A stretch of 64,000 bases of DNA from the NCBI RefSeq assembly GCF_900086705.1, contig NZ_LT575483.1, positions 311,166 to 375,165 of the forward strand. Reading direction: 5' to 3'. The notes under the pieces were generated by a model. It was given only the letters and a program-made list of their open reading frames with translations. It was not told where the DNA came from and searched no databases. The position numbers were made by a program, and so were the translations under genes. How positions within the stretch are numbered: position 1 is the first letter of the stretch; each line of letters starts with the position of its first letter. This document shows positions 8,124-16,609 of the stretch, one piece after another. The stretch comes from Massilibacillus massiliensis. GTDB taxonomy: Bacteria; Bacillota; Negativicutes; FLKF01.

Positions 8124-8696
8124 CTATAGTAAGCTTCTTAACATATATATAATATTGCCAATACTAAGAGTAAATATACAGCTTACCCGAATTTCTTCCT
8201 GTTGGGTTGTAAACATTGGACAAATTCGACCTTTAGGAATCGTATCGAACGTAATTACTTTGTGTAGATAAGCTAAAAAGGCACCTTTAATAGAAAACAA
8301 TACCCCATATAAAAGTGCTGTTACTGCTGAATTCGAAAAACCAATGCATATCAAATAGTCAAGTTTCTTACAATGAAAATATTTTAAGTTAATTTTAACT
8401 GATTTTTTATTTTTTTTCTTTATGTCGATCATATTTTCTAATATATTATTTTTTTTCTCTTTAATATGGTGTTTTTCATATTTCTTATTTCCAGAAAAAA
8501 CTTCTTTTACTAAATCTTTGTCAACCACATGAAATTCTTTATGATATAGTTTAATATAGTTAAATAATATGATCGATAGCTTGAGCGTATTGTTTTCATC
8601 TATTTTATGATATGTAACATAAAAGTAGAGTTTCCCATAAAAAATAAGTAATATAAACAAAACCATAGTAATACTCACTACTATTAACAAATTCAT
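8124..8696 (-). CDS. ytfI: DUF2953 membrane protein (YtfI-like)
   Basis: A 190-residue protein of the DUF2953 family, found beside ytfJ in many spore formers; its function is unknown. An N-terminal membrane helix (MNLLIVVSITMVLFILLIFY) is followed by a Lys-rich, very AT-rich middle. The C-terminal half has the family pattern DYLICIGFSNSAVTALLYG and ends with a second hydrophobic segment. ATG 8696 is chosen because AGGTG precedes it and it opens directly into the membrane helix. Its pairing with ytfJ suggests forespore expression, but I see no clear sigma-F or sigma-G promoter. Confidence 0.8.
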   Translation of the reverse strand: MNLLIVVSITMVLFILLIFYGKLYFYVTYHKIDENNTLKLSIILFNYIKLYHKEFHVVDKDLVKEVFSGNKKYEKHHIKEKKNNILENMIDIKKKNKKSVKINLKYFHCKKLDYLICIGFSNSAVTALLYGVLFSIKGAFLAYLHKVITFDTIPKGRICPMFTTQQEEIRVSCIFTLSIGNIIYMLRSLL

Positions 8697-8756
8697 ATCG
8701 CACCTAAATATCTCTTGGAATTTTATTACTTTCATCTAGTATTGAGATATTAAGAA

Positions 8757-8785
8757 AAAAATATACAGAGTAATGATTACTCTGT
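8757..8785 (-). terminator. intrinsic terminator after scpB
   Basis: ACAGAGTAA (8765-8773) and TTACTCTGT (8777-8785) form a 9-bp stem with a TGA loop, followed on the minus strand by ATATTTTTTTC. It touches the scpB stop codon. Confidence 0.8.
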
Positions 8786-9297
8786 TAATTTACATCTGGT
8801 AAAGCTGGCAGATCTGCTATATCATCCAAGCCAAAACACTTCAAAAACTCTTCAGTTGTTCCATATAAGATAGGTCTTCCTATCACTTCTTTTCGCCCAA
8901 CTTCTTTAATTAAATTCCGTTCTACCAATCGATTTAAAACACGATCCACCCTAACCCCGCGAATATTTTCAACCTCTTGCTTCGTAATTGGTTGCCTAAA
9001 TGCAATGATTGACAAAGTTTCTAAAGCCGGCGCAGATAATTTGCTCTCTAAAGTTTGTGATAATTTTTCTAATATTGGAGCCAATTGAGGTTTTGTACAT
9101 AATTGATATCCACCAGCTACTTTTATAATCGTTAAACCTCTCTCAGTATGATCCATTTCATTTTTTAACTGACAAATCAATTCTTCAATATTTAACTTAT
9201 CAACGTTCAGAATATCTCCTAAACGAGCTGCTGAAATCGGATCTCCATGTACAAATAATAACGCTTCTATATGACCTTTAAGATTATTATAAAACAT
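8785..9297 (-). CDS. scpB: segregation and condensation protein B
   Basis: A 170-residue winged-helix protein, the KITE subunit of the Smc-ScpAB condensin that compacts and segregates the chromosome. It shows IEALLFVHGDPISAARL near the N-terminus, the wing-region ALETLSIIAFRQPITKQEVE, and RGVRVDRVLNRLVERNLIKE. Both winged-helix halves and the usual length are present. The gene lies 8 bp after scpA. A loose AAAGGA ribosome site is 12 nt before the ATG, so it may be translated by coupling to scpA. Confidence 0.95.
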   Translation of the reverse strand: MFYNNLKGHIEALLFVHGDPISAARLGDILNVDKLNIEELICQLKNEMDHTERGLTIIKVAGGYQLCTKPQLAPILEKLSQTLESKLSAPALETLSIIAFRQPITKQEVENIRGVRVDRVLNRLVERNLIKEVGRKEVIGRPILYGTTEEFLKCFGLDDIADLPALPDVN

Positions 9298-9304
9298 TGC
9301 ACTG

Positions 9305-10018
9305 TCACATCCTTTGCTTAATCATAATTGGCGCAAAAGAATAATTTTGTTCAATGAAAACTCTTTTTAATTTTATCAATTCTAATAAAGCTAAAAAAGT
9401 AACTACCAATTCTGCTTTTGTTCCGGCTCTAGTAAACGCATCGGTAAAAAAGATACTGTGCTTGTTGTTATGTAATAAATACATAATATCCATCATTTTA
9501 TCTTGAATATTAAATTTCTCTCTCGAGACTAATGTCGTAGTATTAGAACTTGCTTCCAATACTGCATGAAATGCATCAACTAACAAACCAATTTCTAATC
9601 CTTCTAAAGGCAAATAATTGGTCAATAAATTAGTTGGTTCCCTAAAAAACATTTTAGACTGATCACTAGCCATTTTATCCAGAACTTCGCAAACTTCTTT
9701 AAATCGGCGATATTCTAATAATCGCTCTACAAGTTCTTGTCTTGGATCCACTTCACTATCTTCTACTTCTGTATCGTTTTTCTTCTGCTTCGGTAATAAA
9801 ATTCTAGATTTAATTTGCAATAAAGTCGCCGCCATAACCAGAAATTCACTTGCTATTTCAATATTAAATTCTTTAAATTGTTCTAAATACTTTAAATACT
9901 GCTCTGTTATTTCTGCTATGGGAATATCATAAATGTTAATCTTATTTTTTTCTATTAGATGCATTAGAAGATCCATAGGACCCTCAAATGTATCTAATTT
10001 AATCTTATATTCAGCCAT
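9305..10018 (-). CDS. scpA: segregation and condensation protein A (kleisin)
   Basis: A 237-residue kleisin that bridges the Smc heads and binds ScpB. The N-terminus has the family signature YKIKLDTFEGPMDLLMHLIE. Next come INIYDIPIAEITEQYLKYL and a SEFLVMAATLLQIKSRILLP segment. The C-terminus has the winged-helix stretch VVTFLALLELIKLKRVFIEQ that contacts Smc. The start at 10018 is 4 bp after trpS with only a weak ribosome site, suggesting coupling to trpS translation. ScpA and ScpB lie in the usual order. Confidence 0.95.
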   Translation of the reverse strand: MAEYKIKLDTFEGPMDLLMHLIEKNKINIYDIPIAEITEQYLKYLEQFKEFNIEIASEFLVMAATLLQIKSRILLPKQKKNDTEVEDSEVDPRQELVERLLEYRRFKEVCEVLDKMASDQSKMFFREPTNLLTNYLPLEGLEIGLLVDAFHAVLEASSNTTTLVSREKFNIQDKMMDIMYLLHNNKHSIFFTDAFTRAGTKAELVVTFLALLELIKLKRVFIEQNYSFAPIMIKQRM

Positions 10019-10021
10019 TTT

Positions 10022-11008
10022 TTAAAGATGCATTGCTTCACGAACCTCTTCCATAGTAACACGCGCAACTGCACGAGCTCGTTCAGCACCATATTCTAAA
10101 ATTTCTTTTACTCTACCAGGATTCGTTTCGTATTCAACTCTACGCGTATGCATGTCTGCCATGGCCGTGACCATTTTTTCAGCAAGCCGCTTTTTGCATT
10201 CAACACAACCAATTTCAGCTTGTCTACACTTCGTATTAATTTCTTCTATTTGGTCTACATTAAATATCTTATGAAATTTGTAAACAACACAAATTTCTGG
10301 ATTTCCACAATCGGTCTTTTTTATACGCTTTGGATCAGTTACCATTAAACGAATGCGTGCTTTTAATTCATCCGGACTTGCAGCAAATGGGATATCATTT
10401 CCATAAGATTTACTCATTTTTCTCCCATCAATACCAGGTAATAAAGAGGATTTACTCAATTGTGCTTGCGGTTCTGGAAACACGGGTTTATATAAATTGT
10501 TAAACCTTCTCACAATTTCTCGCGATAATTCCAAATGAGGAATTTGATCTTCACCAACCGGAACATATTCTGCTTTATAAAGAATAATATCAGCTGTCAT
10601 CAACTCTGGATACCCTAAAAATCCGTAAGTATTTATGTCTTTCCCCTGTCCATCCAACTGCTGAATTTTATCTTTATAGGTTGGGACACGCTCCAGCCAA
10701 GACAACGGGGTCATCATCGAAAGCAATAAATGTAACTCCGCATGTTCTTTTACCTTGGACTGGACAAAAATTATATTCTTTTCCGGATCTAACCCAGCAC
10801 TCAACCAATCAATCGCCATGTTATGTATATTTTCTGGTATTTTACTCGTATCTTCGTAAGCTGAGGTTAGTGCATGTAAATCAACAATAGAAAAAAAACA
10901 TTCATATTCATGCTGCAACTTAACCCAATTTTCTAACGCTCCTAAATAATTTCCCAAATGGAATTTTCCTGATGGCTGCATGCCACTAAAAATACGCCCC
11001 TTGCTCAT
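10022..11008 (-). CDS. trpS: tryptophan-tRNA ligase
   Basis: A 328-residue class I aminoacyl-tRNA synthetase that charges tRNA-Trp with tryptophan. The HIGH-equivalent motif is PSGKFHLGNYLG (12-23) and the KMSKS loop is GRKMSKS (195-201). VGEDQIPHLELSREI is the conserved Trp/Tyr-AMP pocket region. A CxxC-containing stretch near 245-260 (CGNPEICVV, then CRQAEIGCVECKK) is typical of clostridial TrpRS. ATG 11008 has AGGAGAG 6 nt upstream. I found no T-box leader: the upstream gap to the M50 gene is only 12 bp. Confidence 0.96.
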   Translation of the reverse strand: MSKGRIFSGMQPSGKFHLGNYLGALENWVKLQHEYECFFSIVDLHALTSAYEDTSKIPENIHNMAIDWLSAGLDPEKNIIFVQSKVKEHAELHLLLSMMTPLSWLERVPTYKDKIQQLDGQGKDINTYGFLGYPELMTADIILYKAEYVPVGEDQIPHLELSREIVRRFNNLYKPVFPEPQAQLSKSSLLPGIDGRKMSKSYGNDIPFAASPDELKARIRLMVTDPKRIKKTDCGNPEICVVYKFHKIFNVDQIEEINTKCRQAEIGCVECKKRLAEKMVTAMADMHTRRVEYETNPGRVKEILEYGAERARAVARVTMEEVREAMHL

Positions 11009-11020
11009 AAAAATCTCTCC

Positions 11021-11635
11021 TTAAAAAATCAATGTCACAATAATTCTCATCATGTCAAGTATAAATCCAATGATGGGTCCTATAATAAAACTAACTACAT
11101 TTAGCATAATTAATCCCATTAAGATCAATGTACCATATTGACTATAACTTTCATATTGATATGCTAATCTGCCAGGTAAATAATTCATTAACACTTTTGA
11201 ACCATCCAATGGCGGAATTGGCAACATATTAAACACTGCAAACATTACATTATAACTACAAATATAATTTAATGTCGTTATCAGCCATGCCTCCCTAATG
11301 CCCATTTTGATCATAACGACTAATACGATCATAGAAACAAATCCTGTAATTAGATTAATCCCAGGGCCTGCCAATGATACCAGCATCATACCTTGCCGCC
11401 AGTTTTTAAAATTGCGCGCATTCACCGAAACTGGCTTTGCCCAGCCAAATTGCACTAACCAAAGCATAATCAATCCAAATGGATCAAGATGTGCAATTGG
11501 ATTCAATGTCAATCTACCTTCAAAACGAGGTGTTGGATCTCCCAATGCTACAGCCACTCTTGCATGCGCGTATTCATGTACTGTCAATGCAATCAATAAC
11601 GCAGGAATACGAAAAATCATATTTTCATCAAACAC
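11021..11635 (-). CDS. site-2-protease-like M50 membrane metallopeptidase
   Basis: A 204-residue polytopic membrane protein of the YwhC/Rip-type M50 family. The zinc motif HEYAH is at residues 20-24 inside a membrane helix, and the third ligand lies in NMLPIPPLDGSKVL. GDPTPRFEGRLTLNPIAHLD is the typical family stretch. It is a short form without a PDZ domain, whose substrates are generally unknown. GTG 11635 is chosen because GGAGG lies 11 nt upstream; a TTG at 11656 lies before that ribosome site. It leads the trpS-scpAB run. Confidence 0.85.
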   Translation of the reverse strand: MFDENMIFRIPALLIALTVHEYAHARVAVALGDPTPRFEGRLTLNPIAHLDPFGLIMLWLVQFGWAKPVSVNARNFKNWRQGMMLVSLAGPGINLITGFVSMIVLVVMIKMGIREAWLITTLNYICSYNVMFAVFNMLPIPPLDGSKVLMNYLPGRLAYQYESYSQYGTLILMGLIMLNVVSFIIGPIIGFILDMMRIIVTLIF

Positions 11636-11752
11636 GAATTTACCAACCTCCAACAAAATTTTAATGCTCTATAAATCCGCATCATTTTATTATACCTAAA
11701 ATAACACGAAAAGTGAAATATAGCCAAACAAAATATGCAACTTACCTAATTT

Positions 11753-11986
11753 CTATTCTAAAGATTCGTCTTGTATTGATGATTCACAAACATATGTAAA
11801 TCTTTTCACAAAAGCTCCATCCTTCTTTATTCTTTCATTAAACATGACAGCTGGTCTTACCCAATATCCATATCTACCATATAAGGCTTGATAAACAACC
11901 AACTCTTCCTCTGTCTCGCTATGCTTTGCAATACATAAAACTTTGTATAAATTGCCTTTATAATGTTTATAAATTCCTAACTCCAT
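11753..11986 (-). CDS. DUF1653 domain protein
   Basis: A 77-residue protein matching the DUF1653 family. It shows YKHYKGNLYKVLCIAKHSET, ELVVYQALYGRYGYWVRP and MFNERIKKDGAFVKRF, in the order expected for that domain. Its function is unknown; the fold is a small beta barrel. The ATG at 11986 lies 5 nt after AAAGGA; an adjacent ATG at 11989 is too close. Longer upstream reading is unsupported. It stands alone between the spoVAEA terminator and the M50 gene. Confidence 0.85.
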   Translation of the reverse strand: MELGIYKHYKGNLYKVLCIAKHSETEEELVVYQALYGRYGYWVRPAVMFNERIKKDGAFVKRFTYVCESSIQDESLE

Positions 11987-12065
11987 CATAATCCTTTCTG
12001 AAAATAAAAGATACGTATATTTTAACAAATAACATGATAGATATCTACGCTTTTCTCTTTTAACG

Positions 12066-12099
12066 AAAAAAATCTGTGAAGTATATAACATATCACAGA
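12066..12099 (-). terminator. terminator of the spoVA operon
   Basis: TCTGTGA (12073-12079) pairs with TCACAGA (12093-12099), and the minus strand continues with seven T residues. It lies 10 bp after the spoVAEA stop. Confidence 0.8.
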
Positions 12100-12108
12100 C
12101 TTTTTACG

Positions 12109-12702
12109 TTAAATCTTATCGTATTCAATTCCGTTACGTTTTAATATTTCTTCAATTGCACGTCTAGTCACAGGAGCTCCGCAACAAATATCATCTTTTC
12201 TTCTCATCTTTCCAATATCTCCAATTCCAATTACGACTGGAATATCAAGTTCATTAATCACATCCACAGTATCACCTTTAATGATTGTATCATCCTCAAA
12301 AAAAGCACTATGTCTTTCCTCACCTTTTTTATCAATCGGCACATGAACCATACTACCTTCCTTCGATATGCATACATCGACCTCAGCCCCATAGTTATCT
12401 GTTGTATTAGAAGCTACAGCAATCGCTCCGAGTACTTCGATATCAGGATGATTTGCAACATATTCCATTGCCAATTCGCCTTCTCCCTTTTCAGGTTCTC
12501 CTTTGTCATCAAACATAACAAGTACAGGATCTTTTGGCACAGTCTTTAAAAGATCTACAATCTTTTTACCGCTAATAGGAGTTGGATTACCAGCAGATGC
12601 CGATAAACAACGTAAATCCAAATCATATGCAAGTTTTTCAATGACTTTCTGCGCAACACGATCGCCATCAGTAATTAATATTACTCTAACTTTTTTCGTC
12701 AT
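12109..12702 (-). CDS. spoVAEA: stage V sporulation protein AEA
   Basis: A 197-residue soluble protein of the SpoVAEA family, encoded with the SpoVA channel that moves dipicolinic acid into the spore and out at germination. It shows VRVILITDGDRVAQKVIEKL, the ASAGNPTPISGKK motif, PVLVMFDDKGEPEKGEGE and PVVIGIGDIGKMRRKDD. These match the B. subtilis protein along its length. The ATG at 12702 has GAGGTGA upstream. It is last in spoVAC-AD-AEB-AEA, about 110 bp after spoVAEB, and a terminator follows. Its molecular role is not established. Confidence 0.88.
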   Translation of the reverse strand: MTKKVRVILITDGDRVAQKVIEKLAYDLDLRCLSASAGNPTPISGKKIVDLLKTVPKDPVLVMFDDKGEPEKGEGELAMEYVANHPDIEVLGAIAVASNTTDNYGAEVDVCISKEGSMVHVPIDKKGEERHSAFFEDDTIIKGDTVDVINELDIPVVIGIGDIGKMRRKDDICCGAPVTRRAIEEILKRNGIEYDKI

Positions 12703-12813
12703 GTTTCACCTCATATTTTAGAATATAAATAAAAAACTATAGTTCAGGTGAAGTTAGTTTTCCAAATAGATTCTGTTCTACTGACAAACTTTAAAAGATT
12801 GTACGACCTCAAA

Positions 12814-13167
12814 TCATCCTTTAGGATTAAATATAACCGCCATAAAAAAACCAAAAACAATGGCAGCCATAATTCCAGCCGCTGTTGCTGTTAGTGCGCC
12901 ATTAAAGACACCTAGAAAGCCGTATTTATCAACAGCTTCTATTGTTCCTACAGCAAGTGAATTACCAAACCCCGTTAAAGGAACTGTTGCACCGGCGCCA
13001 CCTAACTCGACTAGAGGTTGATACCAACCTAGACCGCCTAAAATAGCTCCCACGACAACAAATAAAACAAGTACATGAGCCGGAGTTAAATTTGTTAAAT
13101 CCATTAATAATTGTCCGATGATACAAATAACCCCGCCAACTAAAAAAGCCATAATATATTCTTGCAC
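12814..13167 (-). CDS. spoVAEB: stage V sporulation protein AEB
   Basis: A 117-residue membrane protein of the SpoVAC/SpoVAEB family, part of the spore dipicolinate channel in the inner membrane. It is nearly all hydrophobic, with GGVICIIGQLLMDLTNLTPA and the family's VPLTGFGNSLAVGTIEAV. It resembles spoVAC two genes upstream, so the two are paralogues. GTG 13167 is supported by AGGAGG 8 nt upstream. It lies 12 bp after spoVAD. Confidence 0.93.
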   Translation of the reverse strand: MQEYIMAFLVGGVICIIGQLLMDLTNLTPAHVLVLFVVVGAILGGLGWYQPLVELGGAGATVPLTGFGNSLAVGTIEAVDKYGFLGVFNGALTATAAGIMAAIVFGFFMAVIFNPKG

Positions 13168-13179
13168 TTAAAATGCCTC

Positions 13180-14184
13180 CTATACCTCAATTGCCAATGC
13201 ATGTGCTATACATGGAATTGACTCTTTTTGCTGATAAGATGTAGGACTATGCAGGCTTCCCGTACCAACTAATAATATTTTGCAATAGTTTTTTTTACAC
13301 AGCATTTGATAAATATATCCGCAAAATACGACTGCAGAGCTTGCACAGCCACTTGCACCAGCATGTGCATCTTGCTCTTCTCGATAAATAATACATCCAC
13401 AGTCTTCGTAGTTTTTAGATAAATCAAATCCTTTTTCTGCACATAGATTGATCACAATTTCCTTGCCTATATCGCCCAAATCACCTGTAAAAATCATATC
13501 ATAGTATTCCGGACTTCGACCTGTATCATTAAAATGTGTAATTAAAGTATCTACAGCAGCTGGTGCCATGGCAGGTCCTAACGAGTTGGGATCTTTTATA
13601 CCCATATCTACAATTTTCCCCACTGTTGCATAAGTAAGTTTCGGTCCGTTGCCTTTTGAAGATAAAATTGCTGCACCTGCACCTGTTACAGTCCACTGAG
13701 CAACTGGTGGCCGTTGTACACCTAATTCTGTTGGAAAGCGGTATTGCCGTTCTGCCGCATCATGATGACTGGAAGCCGCCCCCGCTAAAACATCCGCAAA
13801 ATTTCCATCTATCATGATACCACCAAGTAACATACTTTCTACCATAGTAGAACATGCACCATATAAACCTAAGAAAGGTCTTGCTAACGTTCGCATTGCA
13901 AAATGTGTGCTCATCAACTGATTTAACAAATCGCCAGCTAAAATAAATTCTATATTTTCTACAGAAATATTAATTTTTTCACTTGCTTGCTTGATTACTT
14001 GTTCTAACATATAAGATTCGCATTGTTCCCAACTATCCAGACTATTAATGTTATCTTTCATAATAATATCAAAATAGTTTCCCTGTAATCCTTGGCCTTC
14101 CATCGGTCCACCAATATTTGCTGTACTAATAATTATTGGTTGGTTTACAAAAACAATGCTTTGCTTGCCGCATCTTTTATTCAA
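13180..14184 (-). CDS. spoVAD: stage V sporulation protein AD
   Basis: A 334-residue soluble protein with a thiolase/ketoacyl-synthase-like fold. In B. subtilis SpoVAD binds dipicolinic acid for uptake by the SpoVA channel. Signature stretches include GLYGACSTMVESMLLGG, QWTVTGAGAAILSSKG and DMIFTGDLGDIGKEIV. TTG 14184 is chosen because AGAGGGG lies 6 nt upstream; reading back to 14202 would place the start before the ribosome site. It lies 22 bp after spoVAC. Confidence 0.95.
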   Translation of the reverse strand: MNKRCGKQSIVFVNQPIIISTANIGGPMEGQGLQGNYFDIIMKDNINSLDSWEQCESYMLEQVIKQASEKINISVENIEFILAGDLLNQLMSTHFAMRTLARPFLGLYGACSTMVESMLLGGIMIDGNFADVLAGAASSHHDAAERQYRFPTELGVQRPPVAQWTVTGAGAAILSSKGNGPKLTYATVGKIVDMGIKDPNSLGPAMAPAAVDTLITHFNDTGRSPEYYDMIFTGDLGDIGKEIVINLCAEKGFDLSKNYEDCGCIIYREEQDAHAGASGCASSAVVFCGYIYQMLCKKNYCKILLVGTGSLHSPTSYQQKESIPCIAHALAIEV

Positions 14185-14206
14185 AAAAAACCCCTCTTTC
14201 AAAAGA

Positions 14207-14668
14207 TTAATAAAAGACTCTAAACCAATGAATTATCCCTACAATAAAAGCAGTAACAAGACTATAGACAATAACAGGTCCTGCTATGACAAACATTTTT
14301 GCTCCAATACCAAATACAAAACCTTCTCTTTTAAATTCCATTGCACATGCAACGATAGAATTTGCAAAGCCAGTAATTGGTACAACGGAACCGGCACCAG
14401 CTCGTTTGCCTATTTCGTCATATATTCCTAACCCAGTTAAAAATGCTCCTAAAAATACCATTACGATAGATGTAGAAGCTGTTGCATCCTTTTGACTTAA
14501 TTCTATAGATACAAAATAATGCTGGATGAATTGCCCAATTACACATATAATTCCTCCAACAAAAAATGCCCATAACAAGTTTTTAAATATTGGCGGTTTA
14601 GGAATTATTTTATTTACTCTATCTTGATATTGTTTTTTTCTTGTTTCTTCCATTTGCTTTTTTTGCAA
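14207..14668 (-). CDS. spoVAC: stage V sporulation protein AC
   Basis: A 153-residue membrane protein of the SpoVA dipicolinate channel; B. subtilis SpoVAC behaves as a mechanosensitive channel. A charged cytoplasmic N-terminus (about 30 residues) precedes several helices, with GGIICVIGQFIQHYF and VVPITGFANSIVACAMEFK. The preferred start is TTG at 14668, with AAGGAAG 6 nt upstream; the first ATG (14653) is 21 nt from that site. It is first in the spoVA run and follows the dodecin terminator, so its promoter should lie in 14669-14700. I could not pick out a convincing sigma-G box there. Confidence 0.94.
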   Translation of the reverse strand: MQKKQMEETRKKQYQDRVNKIIPKPPIFKNLLWAFFVGGIICVIGQFIQHYFVSIELSQKDATASTSIVMVFLGAFLTGLGIYDEIGKRAGAGSVVPITGFANSIVACAMEFKREGFVFGIGAKMFVIAGPVIVYSLVTAFIVGIIHWFRVFY

Positions 14669-14700
14669 AGAAATCTTCCTTCCTCTGATTACTGATACGT

Positions 14701-14730
14701 AGAAAAGAGCACCAATTGGTACTCTTTTCT
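14701..14730 (-). terminator. terminator after the dodecin gene
   Basis: A 30-bp near-perfect palindrome, with AGAAAAGAG and CTCTTTTCT as outer arms and a single C/A mismatch pair. It lies just past the dodecin stop, and its arms end in a T-run on either strand. Confidence 0.65.
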
Positions 14731-14736
14731 TAATTC

Positions 14737-14937
14737 TTAATGTTTCACCTTAAATGCTAATTTTACATCAGCACGATATTCCGCTATATGTCCATCATGA
14801 ATATTTGCCGTAAAATTTGTTACCTCAACTCCTAAGATATTGTCAATCGTCTTAGATGCTTCACTAACTGCATTATCAACGGCATCTGTCCAATTATGTT
14901 GAGAACTACCAACCAATTCAATTACTTTTACAACCAC
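14737..14937 (-). CDS. dodecin-family flavin-binding protein
   Basis: A 66-residue dodecin. These proteins assemble as dodecamers that store flavins. It reads VVKVIELVGSSQHNWTDAV, with the flavin-stacking Trp in HNW, then the helix NAVSEASKTIDNILGVEV and the strands DGHIAEYRADVKLAFKV. GTG 14937 is chosen because GGAGGG lies 8 nt upstream and the family starts there. It stands between two terminators as its own unit, upstream of spoVAC and downstream of sigF. The ligand is inferred. Confidence 0.9.
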   Translation of the reverse strand: MVVKVIELVGSSQHNWTDAVDNAVSEASKTIDNILGVEVTNFTANIHDGHIAEYRADVKLAFKVKH

Positions 14938-15020
14938 GATATTTACCCTCCATTTAATAAACTTCAATTCTTATTCTTTACATAATAAATTTTTCTATTC
15001 ACACAGATATTGCTTTTAAA

Positions 15021-15051
15021 ACAAAAAAAAATAGATCTTCTAAAGATCTAT
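15021..15051 (-). terminator. terminator of the spoIIA operon
   Basis: ATAGATCTT (15031-15039) pairs with AAGATCTAT (15043-15051) and is followed on the minus strand by nine T residues. The 5' arm of the RNA stem contains the sigF stop codon. Confidence 0.85.
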
Positions 15052-15776
15052 AAAAACATCCTTATTCGTTTTAACGCTTGTTTCTCAATCCTAGATACTT
15101 GGACTTGAGATAACCCAATTAATTTAGCAATTTCTGCTTGCGTCTTGTCTTTATAAAAACGAAGTATAATCACATTACGTTCTCTCTCAGGTAAATTTTT
15201 CAAAACTTCCTGCAATGCTATTTTTTCCAAGTTGTTATTTTCATTTTCTAAACTATCATTTGATTTGATTTGATCTAAAAGTAATAGTTGATCACCACGA
15301 TCGTTAATCGTCGGTTCATAAAGTGAAACAATCGGTTGCACTGCTTCCAACGCAGCAACGATTTCTTGAGGTGCCAAATCTATTTTATCGGCAATTTCAA
15401 GAATCGTTGGATCTCGCCCTAAAATACCTTGTAGCCCTTCTTGCGTTTTATGTACTTTATAGGCAATATCTTTTAACGGTCTACTTACTTTTATTGGGTT
15501 GTCATCACGCATAAATCGTCTTATTTCTCCGATAATCATAGGAACCGCATAGGTTGAAAATTTCACATTGAAATTTTTATCAAATCGATCAATGGCTTTA
15601 ATTAATCCAATACATCCTATTTGAAATAGATCATCCCATTCATAACCACGGTTAAGAAATCGATGTACAATACTGCGCACTAAATTTATATTTTCTTTTA
15701 AGATATATTCTTTTGCTGTGGGATCCCCCTCTTGGGCCTTTGTAATAAATATACTTAGTTCCTCATCATCTAACAT
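15048..15776 (-). CDS. sigF: RNA polymerase sporulation sigma factor SigF
   Basis: A 242-residue sigma-70 family factor that directs early forespore transcription after septation. Region 2 is visible (YEWDDLFQIGCIGLIKAIDR, then NVKFSTYAVPMIIGEIRRF). Region 3 follows (SRPLKDIAYKVHKTQEGL) and region 4 ends with the helix-turn-helix TQAEIAKLIGLSQVQVSRIE. The spoIIAA-spoIIAB-sigF order confirms sigma-F rather than sigma-G. It lies 10 bp after spoIIAB. Activity is held by SpoIIAB and released by SpoIIAA. Confidence 0.96.
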   Translation of the reverse strand: MLDDEELSIFITKAQEGDPTAKEYILKENINLVRSIVHRFLNRGYEWDDLFQIGCIGLIKAIDRFDKNFNVKFSTYAVPMIIGEIRRFMRDDNPIKVSRPLKDIAYKVHKTQEGLQGILGRDPTILEIADKIDLAPQEIVAALEAVQPIVSLYEPTINDRGDQLLLLDQIKSNDSLENENNNLEKIALQEVLKNLPERERNVIILRFYKDKTQAEIAKLIGLSQVQVSRIEKQALKRIRMFL

Positions 15777-15786
15777 AATACACCAC

Positions 15787-16218
15787 CTAATGTATATCTT
15801 GATTTGATATATTTTTTATCATTTTAACAGTGGTGCCTTTGCCTATTTCTGATTTTATATCTAATGAATCCATGAAAGATTCCATAAAAGCAAAACCGAG
15901 CCCCATTCTTTCAGGATCGCTAGAATAAGAAGGTTTTCTTGCTTCTTTTATATCTGCAATACCTTTTCCGTAATCTCGAATAATGAATTCCATTCTATCC
16001 GCATATAAATTCATAATCAAATCAATAATCTCTTCCTTTTTTTCATAGGCATGAATTACTGAATTAGAAACAGCTTCCGATATCGCAACTTTTATTTCCT
16101 CAATTTCTGGTAATGTAAGATTTGCTTGTGAAGCAAAGGCTGCTGCTGCGACTCTTGTTAACCCAATATTTTCACCTAAACTTTGTAATGATATTTTTAT
16201 TTGATTTTTTATTTGCAT
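15787..16218 (-). CDS. spoIIAB: anti-sigma-F factor and kinase SpoIIAB
   Basis: A 143-residue GHKL-fold serine kinase that binds sigma-F and phosphorylates SpoIIAA. It shows the N-box EIKVAISEAVSNSVIHAY, the G1 box RDYGKGI and the G2 stretch ERMGLGFAFMESFMD. The start MQIKNQIKISLQSLGENIGL at 16218 aligns with the family and has GGGAGG upstream. A reading back to 16263 would overlap spoIIAA and is rejected. It lies 10 bp after spoIIAA. Confidence 0.96.
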   Translation of the reverse strand: MQIKNQIKISLQSLGENIGLTRVAAAAFASQANLTLPEIEEIKVAISEAVSNSVIHAYEKKEEIIDLIMNLYADRMEFIIRDYGKGIADIKEARKPSYSSDPERMGLGFAFMESFMDSLDIKSEIGKGTTVKMIKNISNQDIH

Positions 16219-16228
16219 GATACCCTCC

Positions 16229-16564
16229 CTATAAACATGAAACTGCTTCAAATTCATCATCATAAACTTTTAGTATTTTTAAAACCCCTGACAACTCTAA
16301 AATTTTTCTTACTGAATCACAAACTCCAATTAAGCATATATTCCCCTTCACATGCATAACTTTCTTATAGCGTCCCAAGATAACCCCAATCCCAGAACTA
16401 TCAATAAAAGCCACCTCTTTTAAGTCAATTACTACATCTTTAATTCCCATGGTATGTAAATATTCATCCACGATTTGACGGAATTTTTCAGCCCCATACA
16501 TATCAAATTCTCCTATTACTCTTACTATAAGTATACCTTTTGTTATCGTTGCTGTTACTTCCAT
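16229..16564 (-). CDS. spoIIAA: anti-sigma-F factor antagonist SpoIIAA
   Basis: A 111-residue STAS-domain protein that, when unphosphorylated, pulls SpoIIAB off sigma-F in the forespore. The phosphorylation site lies in VAFIDSSGIGVILGRYK; Ser56 aligns with Ser58 of the B. subtilis protein. It is first in the spoIIA operon. Upstream lies a near-consensus sigma-H promoter (16610-16638), immediately after the xerD terminator, so the operon is insulated and switched separately. Confidence 0.96.
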   Translation of the reverse strand: MEVTATITKGILIVRVIGEFDMYGAEKFRQIVDEYLHTMGIKDVVIDLKEVAFIDSSGIGVILGRYKKVMHVKGNICLIGVCDSVRKILELSGVLKILKVYDDEFEAVSCL

Positions 16565-16609
16565 TCTGCTCCCCCTTATAAAACATAAATGTAAAATAAT
16601 TACTTATCA

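Noticed and set aside
11298-11699. 133-codon plus-strand frame opposite the M50 gene
   Set aside because: Its codons mirror a membrane protein; no ribosome site or family match.
14669-14700. Sigma-G promoter for spoVAC
   Set aside because: GTATC resembles part of a -35, but no CATnnTA element follows at about 18 nt.
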